Below are positions 34,908-47,888 of a stretch of DNA of 64,000 nt, in pieces; the stretch's first letter is position 1, and every line of letters begins with the position of its first letter. The notes under the pieces were generated by a model. That model was given only the letters and a program-made list of their open reading frames with translations, did not search any database and was not told the origin of the DNA. Both the position numbers and the translations under genes were made by a program. The stretch spans positions 105,652,296-105,716,295 of the forward strand of contig NC_081412.1 of NCBI RefSeq assembly GCF_030272615.1. The letters are read 5' to 3'. The DNA is from Cryptomeria japonica. Taxonomy: Eukaryota > Streptophyta > Pinopsida > Cupressales > Cupressaceae.

Positions 34908-37900
34908 TTAACTGACTTCATGAAGAGAGACAACCCCTAGATGACTTCTAAGATACTCAAAAGTAGTCTTAGGCAAAGGTTTTCTCTCAAGAAATGATAC
35001 TTCAATTCAATATGCTTGGTTTGTGAGTGCAAAACAAGGTTCTTGGAAATATTTATGGCACTTGTATTATCACATAAAATCTTTATAGGTTCTGAAATCT
35101 TCATCTTAAAACCTTCCAAAATGTGCCTCATCCATATAGCCTATGTACAATTCATGTAAGATGCAATATACTCAGCTTCAGCAGTAGATTGTGAAGTACA
35201 ACTCTGCTTTTTACTACTCCATGAAACAAGTCTTCCTCCAAGAAAAAATGCTCCACCGGTTGTGCATTTTTGGTCATCAACATTTCTTTCCCAATCTGCA
35301 TCTGTGTACACCTTCAAGTCAAAATTTCCTCCTTATGGATACCATAACCCATAATCAACAGTACCTTTCAAGTATCTAAAAATTCTCTTGATTTCTATCA
35401 GATGTGTTTCCTTAGGATTCTTCTAGAATCTAGCAACTATGCCAATTGCATGAGCTATGTCTGGTTTGATGTGAACAACATAGTTCAATTTTCCAATCAT
35501 TGACCTATATTGCTTCTCATCAACAGAGTTGGACTGATCTTCCTTAGACAACTTACAACCTATAACCATTGGTGTCCCAACTGGTTGATAGTCACTCATG
35601 CCAAATATTTTCAAGACCTCTTTCACATACTTAGGTTGTGTGATGAAAATACCATTCTTCATTTGTTGTATTTGCAAGCCTATGAAAAAATTTATGTCTC
35701 ACACTAAAGACATTTTAAACTCTTTTTTCATTTCATCTGCAAAACTGTTGCTCATGTCATTGTTACCTCCAAATATGATATCATCTATAAATACTTTGTT
35801 GACTAGTATTTTATCTCCTTCTTACTTGAGATATATGTTACTATCATCATTGGTTCTCAGAAAGCCTATCTTCATCAAATGTGTATGAAGCCTTTCATAC
35901 TATGCTCTCGGTGCCTACTTTAATCCATATAAATCCTTATGCAATCTACATACCATGTCTTTCTTATCAGTCAAAGCATAACCATCTGGTTGCTCAATGT
36001 TTACTTCTTCTTCTAGTATACCATTCAAAAATGTTGACTTAACATCCATCTGGTATACCTTGAATTTCTTATGTGTTGCAAATGTAAGTAAAGTTCTAAC
36101 ACCTTCTAGTCTTGCCACTGGTGCAAAATTCTCACCATAGTCTTCGCCTTCCTCTTGTGCATAACCTTTGCAAACCAACCTAGCTTTGTTATGAACTCCA
36201 ACACCATCTTCATTCAACTTGTTCCTAAATACCCACTTAGTACCTATCACATTTTTATTTACTGGTTGGGGTACTAGGTTCCATGTGTTGTTCTTCTCAA
36301 TTTGATCTAATTCCTCCTCCATACCTTTAACCCAATGATCATCACCGAATGCTTCTTTAGCAGTTCTTGGTTCAATAGTGGAGATCATGCAAGAATTCTC
36401 TTTGATTCTTCTTATGGTTAGTACTCCATCATTCTTATCCCCAATAATCTATTCATAATTGTGATTTAGTCTCACATATCTTGGAATAACATGATCATTA
36501 TCTTCAATTTTAACTTCTTCATTATCATCATCTTCTTCTGAATTTATCTGTTCCGGTTGAACTGGTACATCAATACTTGATTTGCCAGTTTCAGATTTCA
36601 AAGTCTCTAGTTCCAAAAACAAAATGCAAGGATCTTCATCCTTTTTCTCCAAACCGGTTTCCTCTGAGACTTCAATATATTCATCCACTCAAACATCAGC
36701 ACTCTCAATAATTTCTCATGTTTGATTGTTAAAACACTTGTAGGCCTTACTCTTGGTGGAATAGCCAAGAAATATACCCTCATCACTTTTAGCCTCAAAT
36801 TTGCTAATATAATCACCTCTCTTAATAAAACATTTTCTTCCAAATATTTTGAAATAACTAACATCAGGTGATCTACCATACCAATATTCATAAGGAGTCT
36901 TGTCCTTACCTCTCTTTACCAGAATATGGTTCATAGTGTAGAGAGTTGTGCTGACAACTTCTTTCTAGAAATTTTTCTCTACACCTCCTTGTATCAACAT
37001 CATCCTAGAAGCTTCAACAACTAACTAGTTGTTTCTCTCTACAATACCATTCTATTGTGGTGTCCTCAATGCAGAAAGGTGCCATTTGATACCATTTTCT
37101 TCACAATACCTAGTGAATTCCTCAAAAGTAAATTCACTACCTTGATCTATCCTCAAACACTTTATCTTCTTGTCGCTCTCCTTCTCAGCTAAGGCCCTGA
37201 ATGCCTTGAACTTATGAAAAGATTCAGTCTTATCCTTCAAGAATGTGACCCTCATCATCCTTGAGCAATCATCAGTGAAGATCATAAAATATTTGTCATC
37301 TTGAATACTTTTTTCCTTATTGGTCCACAAAGATCTATATGAACCAAATCTAACAATTGTTCCTTTGAAAAAGATTTTCTCTTGAAAGTTGAGGATGTCA
37401 TCTTTCCCAACTAACATTCTTTGCATAGAACATTAACTGATTTGTCCAACTGAGGCAAATTACTCACTATCTTGGACTTACTCACTTTAACAATGTTATC
37501 AAATTTTATATGATAAAATCTCCTATGTCAAATCCAACTATCATCTATCTTTGCAATTAAACAGTTGCTAACTTTAGGATTAAGGTGAAACAAGTTACCT
37601 TTAGTTTTCTTCCCAATTTCAATCAGTTCGCCTTTGCTGTCATAGATTTTTCACAGACCATTTTTAAACTTCAATGGGTATCCTTTGTCATTGAGTTGTG
37701 CCACACTCAAAAGATTGTGCTTTAGACCTTCAACCCAGTAGACATCATCTGCACTACTCTTTCCATTAAGAGAAATAGTTCCCTTACCTTTAACCATGCA
37801 GGGTGACTCATTACCAAATCTTACAACTCCTCCATCAAATTCCTTCAAAGAAAGAAATTTGCTCCGATCACCGGTCATGTGATGTGAACAACCACTATCA

Positions 37901-38949
37901 ATGATCCAATCATCAGAGTTATCCATCCTAGATACTAATGCCTAATGTTCTGATATCTCTTCTTTAATAGCTATGGACACAATGTCTTCATTAGCATCAC
38001 CATCAAATTCCTCATCAGTGATACAACCATCAACAACAATAAGACAATCTCTTTTTCCTTTACCCTTGTACTTCTTGAATTTCTCTTGTTTGTGCTTATT
38101 ATCACCATTAGGACAGTTAGCAGCAATGTGTCCAATCTTGTTGCATGCAAAACATTTCAAAGGTAATTTACCTCTATATTTACGTGGACCTCTAGGCAAC
38201 CACTTGGCCAACAATGCTTGAAGCTCAACTAAACTGTCTTCATCATCACCTTCTCTGCTGGATTTGGATTCATAACTATGACTGGCATCTCTCCTTTTCC
38301 TCATAGATGGGCTAGAAATAGAAGCTCTAAATGTAGACTCTGATTTTTGTACACTACCATCATAACCATTTAAATCAAAAGCAGTAAGCTTGCCAATTAT
38401 GGAGTCAAGAGCTACCTTAGTTTTATCAATGGACTTCAGCTCCTGAATAGCTACAACTTGGATAGCGTAGACTGGTAGAATTGTTCTCAGTACCTTACTG
38501 ATCTGTGTGGAATCTTCCACTTTACTTCTTACACTCTTAATTTTACCGACTATCTTCTTTATCCTTTGACCATGCTACTGGATATTCTCACCTTCAGCCA
38601 TCCACATGTCATCAAACTTTCCTCTTAGACTATCTTCTTTAGCAATCTTAACATGTTCATCGTGGCTATAAATCTCTTCAATTTTTTTCCATACCTCATA
38701 TGCAGTCTCAAGACCATGGACATCTACATACTCTGCATCAGACAAAGAACTCATAATAGTCTCTAATGGTTGATGATTTTCTTGTTGTTCTTTCTTTTGA
38801 TCATCAGTCAACATCCTAGTAGGTGCAACATATTTAGTATCGACATGTTCTTAATATTGGCTTCCTAGACTCTTCATATAAATTTTCATTCTATCACTCC
38901 ATATCCTGTAGTTCTCTCTATTAAACTTTGGACCTTCCTTCTTCATCAT
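34908..38949 (-). pseudogene. Element I gag-pol, nearly full length, degenerate
   Basis: The gag ATG at 38949 lies 57 bp inside the primer site. The capsid extends to about 38200, and an intact CX2CX4HX4C knuckle lies near 38105-38150. The protease DSGCSHHMTGD is near 37870-37900 and the integrase core in 37426-37052 (DDCSRMMRVTFL, RIDQGSEF). RT covers 36388-35700 (KTWNLVPQP-like start, FAPVARLEGVRTLLTFA). The palm motif is broken near 35780. RNase H spans 35423-34990 and passes directly into KPLPKTTFEYLRSHLGV, so about 84 bp is missing and the frame shifts at about 34989. The polyprotein end is at 34908. Stops occur throughout. Confidence 0.87.
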
Positions 38950-39005
38950 GATCTACAAGATCTTTACCTCAAGTTGTTAGGATAAGACCTTAGAGGACCC
39001 GATAT

Positions 39006-39019
39006 GCTCTAATACCAAT
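39006..39019 (-). other. Primer binding site of element I
   Basis: The minus strand reads ATTGGTATTAGAGC beside the 5' LTR, one C-to-T change from the tRNA-iMet site. Confidence 0.88.
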
Positions 39020-39955
39020 TGATGGTATGATGAAAGAATAAGTATCTGGTCAACTACTGAGACGGGGGTGAATCAGTAGATAAAAAAACTAATAACCTCC
39101 CCAATCTCAAAAATCAATCTCTTAAAGTAAACTTAGAACTATCAATGTAATATCACTGTCAAGATAAAAACTCATAAGATAAACCGATTGACTTCTTCAT
39201 ATCTCACTTCCGGTTATCATGACTTATCAAAGTAATTAAGTAGTTAAGTAAATCAACCATAAAAATATAACCACAAAAAAATTCACCACTTGACACAAAT
39301 ATTTTTGACGTAGAAACCTAAATAAGTAAAAACCATGGTGAGATGAGACTCACAAGATAACTATCTGAACTCTTCTGAAGTTCGCCCTATTAGAAGCCTA
39401 GCCTGTTAAAGCTTTACAAAAGTCCTGTTAAGAACTAATCCTGTTAGGAATCACCCAGTTGAGGGATTGACTACAATGCCTTGTTAGAAGCAATACCCTA
39501 TAAGGAGTAACCTCGGTAGAGAATTGAAAATCCAAGCTAATGGATCACCTTAGAGGATTTTAATAATACCAATCTTGTTAGAGCTTACCTGATTAGGAGA
39601 TTTCAATTCTATTGTGATTGTTAGAAAACAACAAGAGTTTGTTGATCTGTCTAAATAGCACTACACTTGCTTGATCAAATCTATTTCATGGTCCTTTGTG
39701 CCTTTACTCAAACTGTAGATACATCATCCGGTTCGGCAACCACACACTCAACTGATCTTTGCTAACTCTTTGCCAACTCATTAAACTAAAAAAATTCATC
39801 AACCTTATAAACAAATCAATTAAGTCAGTAACACAACAAAAACCTAATTCTCATACAGATTACAAAAAAATCGGTTCTAGTATGACCGTTGGATTAGATA
39901 GTAATCTTTGCACATCAATCAAGAAAACTTTGAACACTCCTTGATCACCACTTCA

Positions 39956-41095
39956 TGTTGGCAATTTAGCATTATAACAGACAATGAAGGATTGTTGACA
40001 TTTCAATAAAGGATATTGAGAAAGTTGTTAATGATTATGGATACGACTGATTAAGGATGTCTATTGTCTTAACATTATTATTTTGTCATTGATGTCAAGA
40101 AATTGATTTTCTAATTCAGTATGATGTTGCCATATCTTGAGAAATATGATTTGAAGAGTATAAAGGTGTTGGTAAAAGACACAGAAAGTTTATGATGGAT
40201 AAGGGGATGAATAAGGTATTCAATGGGCAACTATTACCGAGTCAGACAATGATGAGATCATGATGTTTAGATTATTTTGACATCATACATATGTTATAAA
40301 TTGTAAGGTTAATACTATACTATGTTACCAAGCAAAGAACCTAGTTGGTAAACCCTAAGGTTATTGCTATCGGTTAATGAAGGCGGAATGTCTACCGAGT
40401 GAAGTTTAGTATTTACCGAGTTATAACCGAGTTGTAACCAAGCTATAATAGAATGCATGAAATGTTTACATGCATTATTTAATGAAGGAAGCTGATGAGT
40501 TGGAGCTGCTTAAATGATTGGTATGCCATAAATAAAGTTTGTTAAGTATCTATGGCAATGGAAGATCAGCAGGAAGATCTAAAGTTTAGATTGAACCGCA
40601 ATACCCTAGCACAAGTTCCAAGGTAGGGTAAAACATTTTCAGACCGAAAGATGCATTGAACCTGGTCAAGTTTGAAGATCTGATGGCTATGATTGATCAT
40701 GGGAAATGTGATCAAGGAGATTAAGCGATTATCTAATTGTTTATAAATAGGGAACTGTTGATAAACAATGTATGCGGGAAAGTGTATGCATAGGGATGCT
40801 ACATAGTGATTACCGAGCACTGAAGCTTGAAGACCTGTTTTGAATAACAGAGTATAGAGCCCAACAGAGGGACAAGATAAGTCCTATGACTAGATTATGT
40901 AGAGCAAATAAGAATCTACTTTAGCATTTTTAGATGTGAAGTTGCATGATTAACAGTTTTGGTTATATTACTAAAGTATATGTTACCGAGGTTGAATCTG
41001 ATGTTTTTATGGAAGATTAAGTTTGTATGATTCACCCCCCCCTCTCATCTTGTTGGCTATTAGATCTATACTTACATTTAGTATCATAACTATCA
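39956..41095 (+). repeat. 5' LTR of element J (1140 bp)
   Basis: TGTTGGCAATTTAGC to CATAACTATCA. TATAAATA at 40742-40749 is a likely TATA box. A run of eight C before TCTCATCTTG sits near the 3' end. Unlike the other LTRs here it lacks the GGTTTTTCCC...GGGTTTTCCAC block. Confidence 0.95.
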
Positions 41096-41109
41096 ATTGG
41101 TATCAGAGC
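41096..41109 (+). other. Primer binding site of element J
   Basis: ATTGGTATCAGAGC immediately after the LTR, an exact TGGTATCAGAGC complement to initiator tRNA-Met. Confidence 0.95.
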
Positions 41110-41159
41110 CTTGGACTCCAGAAGAAAAGTTTAAAGGCACTTGACTTAAAGATCCAAAG

Positions 41160-44100
41160 ATGTATAAGAGGGATGCACCAAAGCTGAACAAGTCAAGTTT
41201 CTCTACATGGCAGAAAAGAATGAAGCTGCATCTATCAAGAGTTGGAAAATATGTTGTATACTATCTGGAGAATGATTTTGTCACACCGAGCACCTATCCA
41301 TTGACAATGGAAGAGATAAAGGCAAAGCAAGAACATATCCAAGCAATGATTGAAATAACATCTACATTGACCGACTCAGAGTTTAATGACCTAGAAGGCT
41401 GCAATGATGTGAAGGCAATGTGGGACAAGCTCATATCTGTATATGGCGGTGATGAACATGTTCAAAGAGAAAAAGTAGATAGTCTAAGAGGACAACTTGA
41501 ATCCATGAGGATGAATGAAGGTGATAACATAACTCAGTATAGTACAAGACTAAAGGAGATTGTCAATCAAATCAAAGGAGCAGGTGAAACTATTGAAGAA
41601 AAGGATATAACAAGTAAGTTGTTAAGAACCCTTCTACTAGCTTATGCAATCCGAGTCTCTGCAATCAATGAATTAAGGTATGTACCAAATATGCCAGTTT
41701 CTTTAGATGCTACCATTGGTAAGCTACATGCATTTGAGTTAAGTAACTTTGATAATAGTGGATCTTCGGTAAATAAAGTTGAATCTGCATTTAGTTCTTT
41801 TCATCTTGATGAATCTAATGATTACAATGAAAGAAAGTATAAGCACTCTGAAGGAGATCACACTGGAGCAAGTGAAAAATTTCATAAGAACATGGAAGAA
41901 GTACACAAATTGTATGAGGAAATCAGAAAGCAGGAAGAGTTTGAAGCACTATTAGCCAGAAGGTTACTGAGAGGCAAAGGTAAGTATAAAGGAAAACTAC
42001 CTTTGAAATGTTTCAATTGCGATAAAATAGGACATATAGCTTCTAACTGTCCTGACAAAGATTCTACTAAAAAGAGAGATTATCGAGATGACAGACAAAA
42101 AGATAATCATTACAGAGGACACCGAGACTTCAGAAGAAGAGATAGAAAGACATGTTTAATAGTCGATGAGGAATCCAATAATGATAAATCAGATGACACT
42201 GATACAAAGGAAGTAGTTTATGTGGCTATCAAAGATGGATCAGATGAAGAAAAGTATGAAGAAAAATCCCTAATATCTCACATAAACACTAATTATTCTT
42301 GGATCATAGATAGTGGATGCTCACATCATATGACAGGAGATAAACACAAGTTTGTTATGTTAGAAGATTATGATGGAGGCTATGTTAGATTTGGTAATGA
42401 TGCACCATGTCCAGTAAGAGGTAAAGGATCCATAACACTTATTGACAATGCTAAATGTAATGATGTTTATTGGGTTGAAGGTTTGAAATACAATTTGTTG
42501 AGTGTAGCACAGCTAAACAACACAAGTTACCGAATAGAATTTCAGAAAGGAATTGTCAAAGTTCATGAGAAGAATGGAAAGTTAGCTACTACCAGGACAC
42601 AAACAAAAGGTAATACATTTCATCTTGACTCAACTCGGAATAAATGTCTTTATACAAAGATAGATGATACCTAGTTATGACATAAAAGGTTTTGTCATGT
42701 AAATTTTGATAATCAGATCAAAATAAGTAAGAAGCATCAAGTAAGAGGTCTACCGAGTCTTGAAAAACCTGAGAATGCTATGTGTCGAGGATGCCAGATG
42801 GGTAAGATGACAAGATCAAGCTTAACAAGTAAGTCTTACACTTCTAAGGGAATTTTAGATCTTGTGCACACTGATCTTTGTGGTCCTATGAAAGTTCAAG
42901 GTTATTATGGTGATAAATATTTCATATTATTTGTGGATGACTATTCAAGAATGATGTCAGTAATGTTTTTAAAAGAAAAATCAGAAGCTTTTCAAATGTT
43001 TAAATGGTACAAGGCAAGAGTTGAAAATGAAATAGGAAGAGAACTGAAATGTCTTAGATCAGATAGAGGAGGAGAGTTCAAATCTGATGAATTTAACTTA
43101 TTTTGCAATCATCATGGTATTAAAAGACAAGTCTCTACATCGAGAACTCCACAACAGACTGAAATAGCTTAGAGAAGAAATAGATCTATTGTGGATTGTG
43201 CTAGAACACTGATGATTGAAAAGAAAGTGCCACAAACATTTTGGAGAGAAGCAATAAGCACAATAGTTTACACCCTGAACTAAGTACAATTGAAGAAAGG
43301 TACTTTGAAGACACCATATGAAATTTGGTATGATAAGAAACCCAATGTAAGTTATTTTAAAATCTTTGGAAGTAGATGCTATGTTCACAAAGATGATAGA
43401 AATGGCAAGTTTGATCAGAAAAGTGAAGAAGGAACATTTCTAGGTTATTCTTCTAGAAGCAAAGCATTTAAATGTCTGATCAAATCATCTAACAAAATAG
43501 TAGAAAGTGCAAATGTGAAAATTGATGAATTTACAGAAAGAAATGATGAAGGAAATTCCAAGGAACTAGAAGACTATGATGAATTTGTCTATGTTCAACC
43601 GACAAGTCTTACCGAGAAAACTGTTGAAGAAAATGAAGAGAATATCTAGTTACCAAGTGATGAACAAGATCATACAGAGCCTCCCGAGCCTATATTAGCC
43701 AAGTATGTTAGAAGACATCATGCACCAAGTCAGATTATAGGAGATAAGGATGATCCAATGATGACAAGGAACAAACTGAGATAGAACACATGTCTGATAT
43801 CTGAATTTGAACTAAGAATAGTGAAAGAGGCATTTAACAGTGAAGATTGGATAAATGCTATGACAGAAGAGATTGATCAAATCAAGAAGAATGACACATG
43901 GACACTAATCCCAAGACCGAAGGACAAAAATGTAATCGGTACAAAGTGAATTTTTAGAAACAAGCTAAATGAAAAAGGAGAGGTCATTCGAAACAAAGCA
44001 AGACTAGTTTGCAAAGGTTATGCTCAAGAAGAAGGAATTGATTATGGTGAAACTTTTGCACCTGTTGCTAGACTTGAAGGAGTAAGAACATTGTTGGCAT

Positions 44101-45344
44101 ATGCTTCTTTCAAAAACTTCAAGGTATATCAAATGGATGTCAAATCTACATTTCTAAATAGAATATTAGAAGAAGAATTTTTTATTGAACAACCTGAAGG
44201 ATTTGCTAAAGACAATAATAAAGATTAGGTATGTAAATTGAACAAAGCTTTATATGGTCTGAAACAAGCACTTAGAGCACAGTATGAAAGATTGCACTCT
44301 TATTTGATTAAGATTGGTTTTATAAGGACAAGTGAGAATAGTAATATGTACATGAAGAATGATGAAAATGGAATACTGATCTCAGCCATATTTGTTGATG
44401 ATATTATATTTTGTGGAAATGACTCTTTATGCTAGAACTTTGGAAATGAAATGAGCAAAGAATTTGAGATGTCATTAATTGGTGAGATAAAGTATTTTAT
44501 AGGTTTACAGATACTGCAAATGAAAAATGAGATTTTCATTACTCAATCCAAGTACATAAAGGAAATCTTGAAGAAATTTGGAATGGAGGATTCAAAACCA
44601 GTAAGTACTCCTATGACTACCAACTGTAAATAATCAAAGAATGATGAATCTACATCTGTTGATGAGACACTTTACTGATCCATGATTGGAAAGCTACAAT
44701 ATGTTGTTCACATTAGACTAGACATAGCACATGCAGTAGGTATAGTTGTAAGATTCTCTGCAGATCCTAAGGAAACACACATGACAGCAATCAAAAGAAT
44801 TTTTAGATACTTGAAAGGCATTGAAGATTATGGCTTAGTATATCAGAAAGAAAATGATTTTGATTTAAAAGTTTATACTGATGCTGATTGGGCAGGCAAC
44901 ATTGATGACAGAAAAAGCACAAGTGGAGGAGCTTTCTTTTTAGGAGAAAGACTAGTGAGTTGGCTTAGCAAGAAACAAGGATGTGTTTCATAGTCAACAA
45001 CAGAAGTTGAATACGTTGCTGCAGCATTGAATTGTACTAACATTGCATGGATCAAACAACTATTGGAAGGTATAAATGAGAAAGTTACTAAGCTAGTAAC
45101 TATATTCTGTGACAATACTAGTGCCATTAACATTTCAAAAAATCCTATTATGCACTCTAAGACAAAGCACATCTCTATCAAATATCATTATCTTAGAGAA
45201 GAAGCTCAAGAGAAGAAAGTAGTGTTGGAATATGTTAGCACAAAGGAACAAATAGCAGATATCTTCACCAAACCACTACCAAGGGACACTTTTGAATATC
45301 TCAGAAGTAAGTTAGGGGTCCTACCCCTATCTTCTACTCACTGA
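41160..45344 (+). pseudogene. Element J gag-pol, single frame with 12 stop codons
   Basis: From ATG 41160 to the natural end near 45344 one frame (about 1,395 codons) can be read without any frameshift. Domains: capsid (residues 1-270); intact CX2CX4HX4C knuckle at 42009-42050 (residue 284 on); protease DSGCSHHMTGD from 42309 (residue 384); GAG-pre-integrase about 42660-42830; integrase 42858-43260; RT with GTK.IFRNKLNE near 43940, FAPVARLEG near 44054 and FVDDIIFCGND near 44388; RNase H 44880-45300 with TDADWAGN, TTEVEYVA, FCDNTSAI and TKHISIKYHYL. In-frame stops are at 42672, 42678, 43170, 43281, 43647, 43782, 43947, 44226, 44433, 44631, 44676 and 44991. The stop at 43170 replaces the third catalytic acid of integrase. 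Confidence 0.93.
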
Positions 45345-45790
45345 CCGAGTTCAGTGAAAGCATCAATCCGATGACTCTATAGAATATCTTTTAGGAGTTG
45401 ATGCTGATTTACACACTTTAGGATGTTTTCTAAAGGTGTACAGGAAATATTATAGGAAATAATGCAGGAAACAATACAAGGAATAGGAATTGCAGACAAT
45501 ATGCTCTGATCGAGACTGAATTGACACATTACAACAGGAATTCACTTCATACAAGAAGTCATTATGTTTTAGTTCTTTACTTTTTGGCATTGTTGTCAAA
45601 GGGGAAGAAAACTGAGAAAGGGGAGAAGACTAAGATTGGACAGAAAACTGAAGAAAACAAGAGAAGTCTAATGTATGGGGGAGAAAATCTGTTGACAGCA
45701 AGAGAGCATTTCAGCATTTCAGAATCACAACAATCCGAATCTTTTAAGGTCAACTCAATTGGTTTTGCCATCAATGCCAAAGGGGGAGAT
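45345..45790 (+). other. Element J 3' untranslated region and polypurine tract
   Basis: It contains GTCAAAGGGGAAG near 45595-45607, ATGGGGGAGAAA near 45675-45686 and the final TGCCAAAGGGGGAGAT at 45775-45790. The reading frame 45521-45844 across it runs into the LTR and has no family similarity, so I do not call it a gene. Confidence 0.8.
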
Positions 45791-46973
45791 TGTTGGCAAT
45801 TTAGCATTATAACAGACAATGAAGGATTGTTGACATTTCAATAAAGGATATTGAGAAGGTTGTTGATGATTATGGATACAACTGATTAAGGATGTCTACT
45901 ATCTTAACATTATTATTTTTTCATTGATGTCAAGAAATTGATTTTCTAATTCAGTATGATGTTGCCATATCTTGAGAAATATGATTTGAAGAGTATAAAG
46001 GTGTTGGTAAAAGACACAGAAAGTTTATGATGGATAAGGGGATGAAAAAGGTATTCAATGGGCAACTATTACCGAGTCAGACAATGATGAGATCATGATG
46101 TTTAGATTGTTTTGACATCATACATATGTTATAAATTGTAAGGTTAATACTATACTATGTTACCAAGCAAAGAACCTAGTCAGTAAACCCTAAGGAACCT
46201 AGTCAGTAAACCCTAAGGTTATCGCTATCGATTAATGAAGGCGGAATGTCTACCGAGTGAAGTTTAGTATTTACCAAGTTATAACCGATTTGTAACCAAG
46301 CTGTAATAGAATGCATTAAATGTTTACATGAGTTATTTAATGAAGGAAGCTGATGAGCTGGAATTGCTTAAATGATTGGTATGTCGTAAATAAAGTTTGT
46401 TAAGAATCCATGGCAATGGAAGATCGGCAGGAAGATCTACAATTCAGATTGAACCGCAATACCCTAGCACAAGTTCCAAGAAATGTATGCAAGTTCCAAG
46501 GCAGGGTAAAACATTTTCAAACTGAAAGATGCATTGAACCTGATCAAGTTTGAAGATCTGATGGCTATGATTGATCATGGGAAATGTGATCAAGGAGATT
46601 AAGCGGTTAGCTAATATTTTATAAATAGGGAACTGTTGATAAAAAATGTATGTGGGCAAGTGTATGCACAGGGATGCTACATAGTGATTACCAAGCATTG
46701 AAGCTTGAAGACCTATTTTGAATAATAGAGTATAGAGCCGAGCAGAGGGACAAGATAAGTCCTATGACTAGATTGTGTAGAGCAAATAAGAATATTCTTT
46801 TGCATTTTTAGATGTGAAGTTGCATGATTAACGGTTTTGGTTATATTACTAAAGTATATGTTACCGAGGTTGAATCTGATGTTTTTATGGAAGATTAAGT
46901 TTGTATGATTTAACCCCCCCTCTCATCTTGTTGGCTATTGGATCTGTACTTACATTTAGTATCATAACTATCA
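45791..46973 (+). repeat. 3' LTR of element J (1183 bp)
   Basis: It matches 39956-41095 but is 43 bp longer. A 23-bp unit (46172-46194) is repeated at 46195-46217, and about 20 extra bp near 46480-46500 repeats GCAAGTTCCAAG. Confidence 0.95.
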
Positions 46974-47888
46974 CTTCATTGATCTTAGTAACTCATCACG
47001 GGCTTTGCATTATATGAAATACATTTACTCATTCCCTAGACAAGAACCGTTACAACAACTTGCCAAAATATCTTGAAATTGTCTTCATACAGTAATCATA
47101 CATGTCATAATCATTACCGCTCATCATCAGATCATAAACCACTATAACCAATTCACCAAACTTACCTGGTTAGGGTTTATCAAAAACAACAGGTAGGGTT
47201 TACCGGTTATATCAATAGATAGGGTTTACACCGGTTACCGGTTCACTCTACAAATTCTTCCTATACTGGTTACAGTTTCCTTCACTTGTTCATCCTACCA
47301 GTTATAAAACAATATTGCAACAATATCAACAATATCATTACCGGTTAATTGACATCACTAACAACATAACATATCATTAATACAATCTTTATGCAAATGC
47401 CAAGAGATTGTAGTGTCTTATGGATGTTCGAGGCATAATTCTTGGAGGTGTTTCATGTTCAAAGTGGTTATTTAGGTCCATACTATATCTTAGCCAACAT
47501 TGTTTTGATATGCATGTGTTATTGTAGCATGTGTGGTTATATTTTATAATTTGTGTTGTGGGTTGAGCCGACCTTGAAAAATAGGTTGATGAGATGTATA
47601 AATTAATGTAAAATCATGTTACAAATATATTTGTTATATCTCCGAGTGTGTGTGATGTGCAAGTAATGCTTTGATCTTTTGGTATTAGAGAAGAAGTGAA
47701 AATAAGTGTGAAGAAGTGTGACAGAGCAGTATATGAGCTTAACCAGAACTGTAATTAGGCATGAGGAGATGTTGTTCTATCCATTCATGATCTTCTAGAT
47801 GTAATCCAATTTTTTTTTTTAAGATAGTGAGTCTTCCCCAAGGTTGTAGCCCTTGTTGTTGTTGTGTTTTGAGCTGTGAGCTCTAGGA

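Larger units (their letters stand above)
39956..46973 (+). mobile_element. Copia element J, complete with LTRs, target duplication CTTCA
   Basis: 5' LTR 39956-41095, primer site 41096-41109, gag-pol 41160-45344, purine tract ending 45790, 3' LTR 45791-46973, with CTTCA at 39951-39955 and 46974-46978. It is 7018 bp long. By eye the first about 260 bp of the two LTRs differ at 7 sites (near 2.7 percent), mostly transitions. J is the innermost of four nested elements and the best preserved, so it is probably among the youngest insertions in the window. Confidence 0.95.
33199..47405 (-). mobile_element. Minus-strand copia element I with both LTRs, target duplication GATTG
   Basis: TGATGGTATG at 33199 and a GCCAAGA end at 47405 are the outer LTR edges; GATTG flanks at 33194-33198 and 47406-47410. 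The 3' LTR is 33199-34574. The 5' LTR is 39020-39955 plus 46979-47405, split by element J. The internal region 34575-39019 has a primer site, full gag, protease, integrase, RT and part of RNase H on the minus strand. It is related to the B/C family. Net length without J is about 7.2 kb. Confidence 0.93.
39020..47405 (-). repeat. 5' LTR of element I, split by element J (about 1.36 kb net)
   Basis: The first part 39020-39955 matches 33199-34140 and the second 46979-47405 matches 34145-34574. The junction is element J with CTTCA on both sides. The LTR ends CCAAGA where its partner has CCAGCA; the original is probably CCAACA. Confidence 0.9.

Noticed and set aside
41096-41109. tRNA-like sequence at primer sites considered as tRNA genes
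   Set aside because: Only the 12-14 bp complementary to the tRNA 3' end is present; no tRNA body is found at any of these sites.
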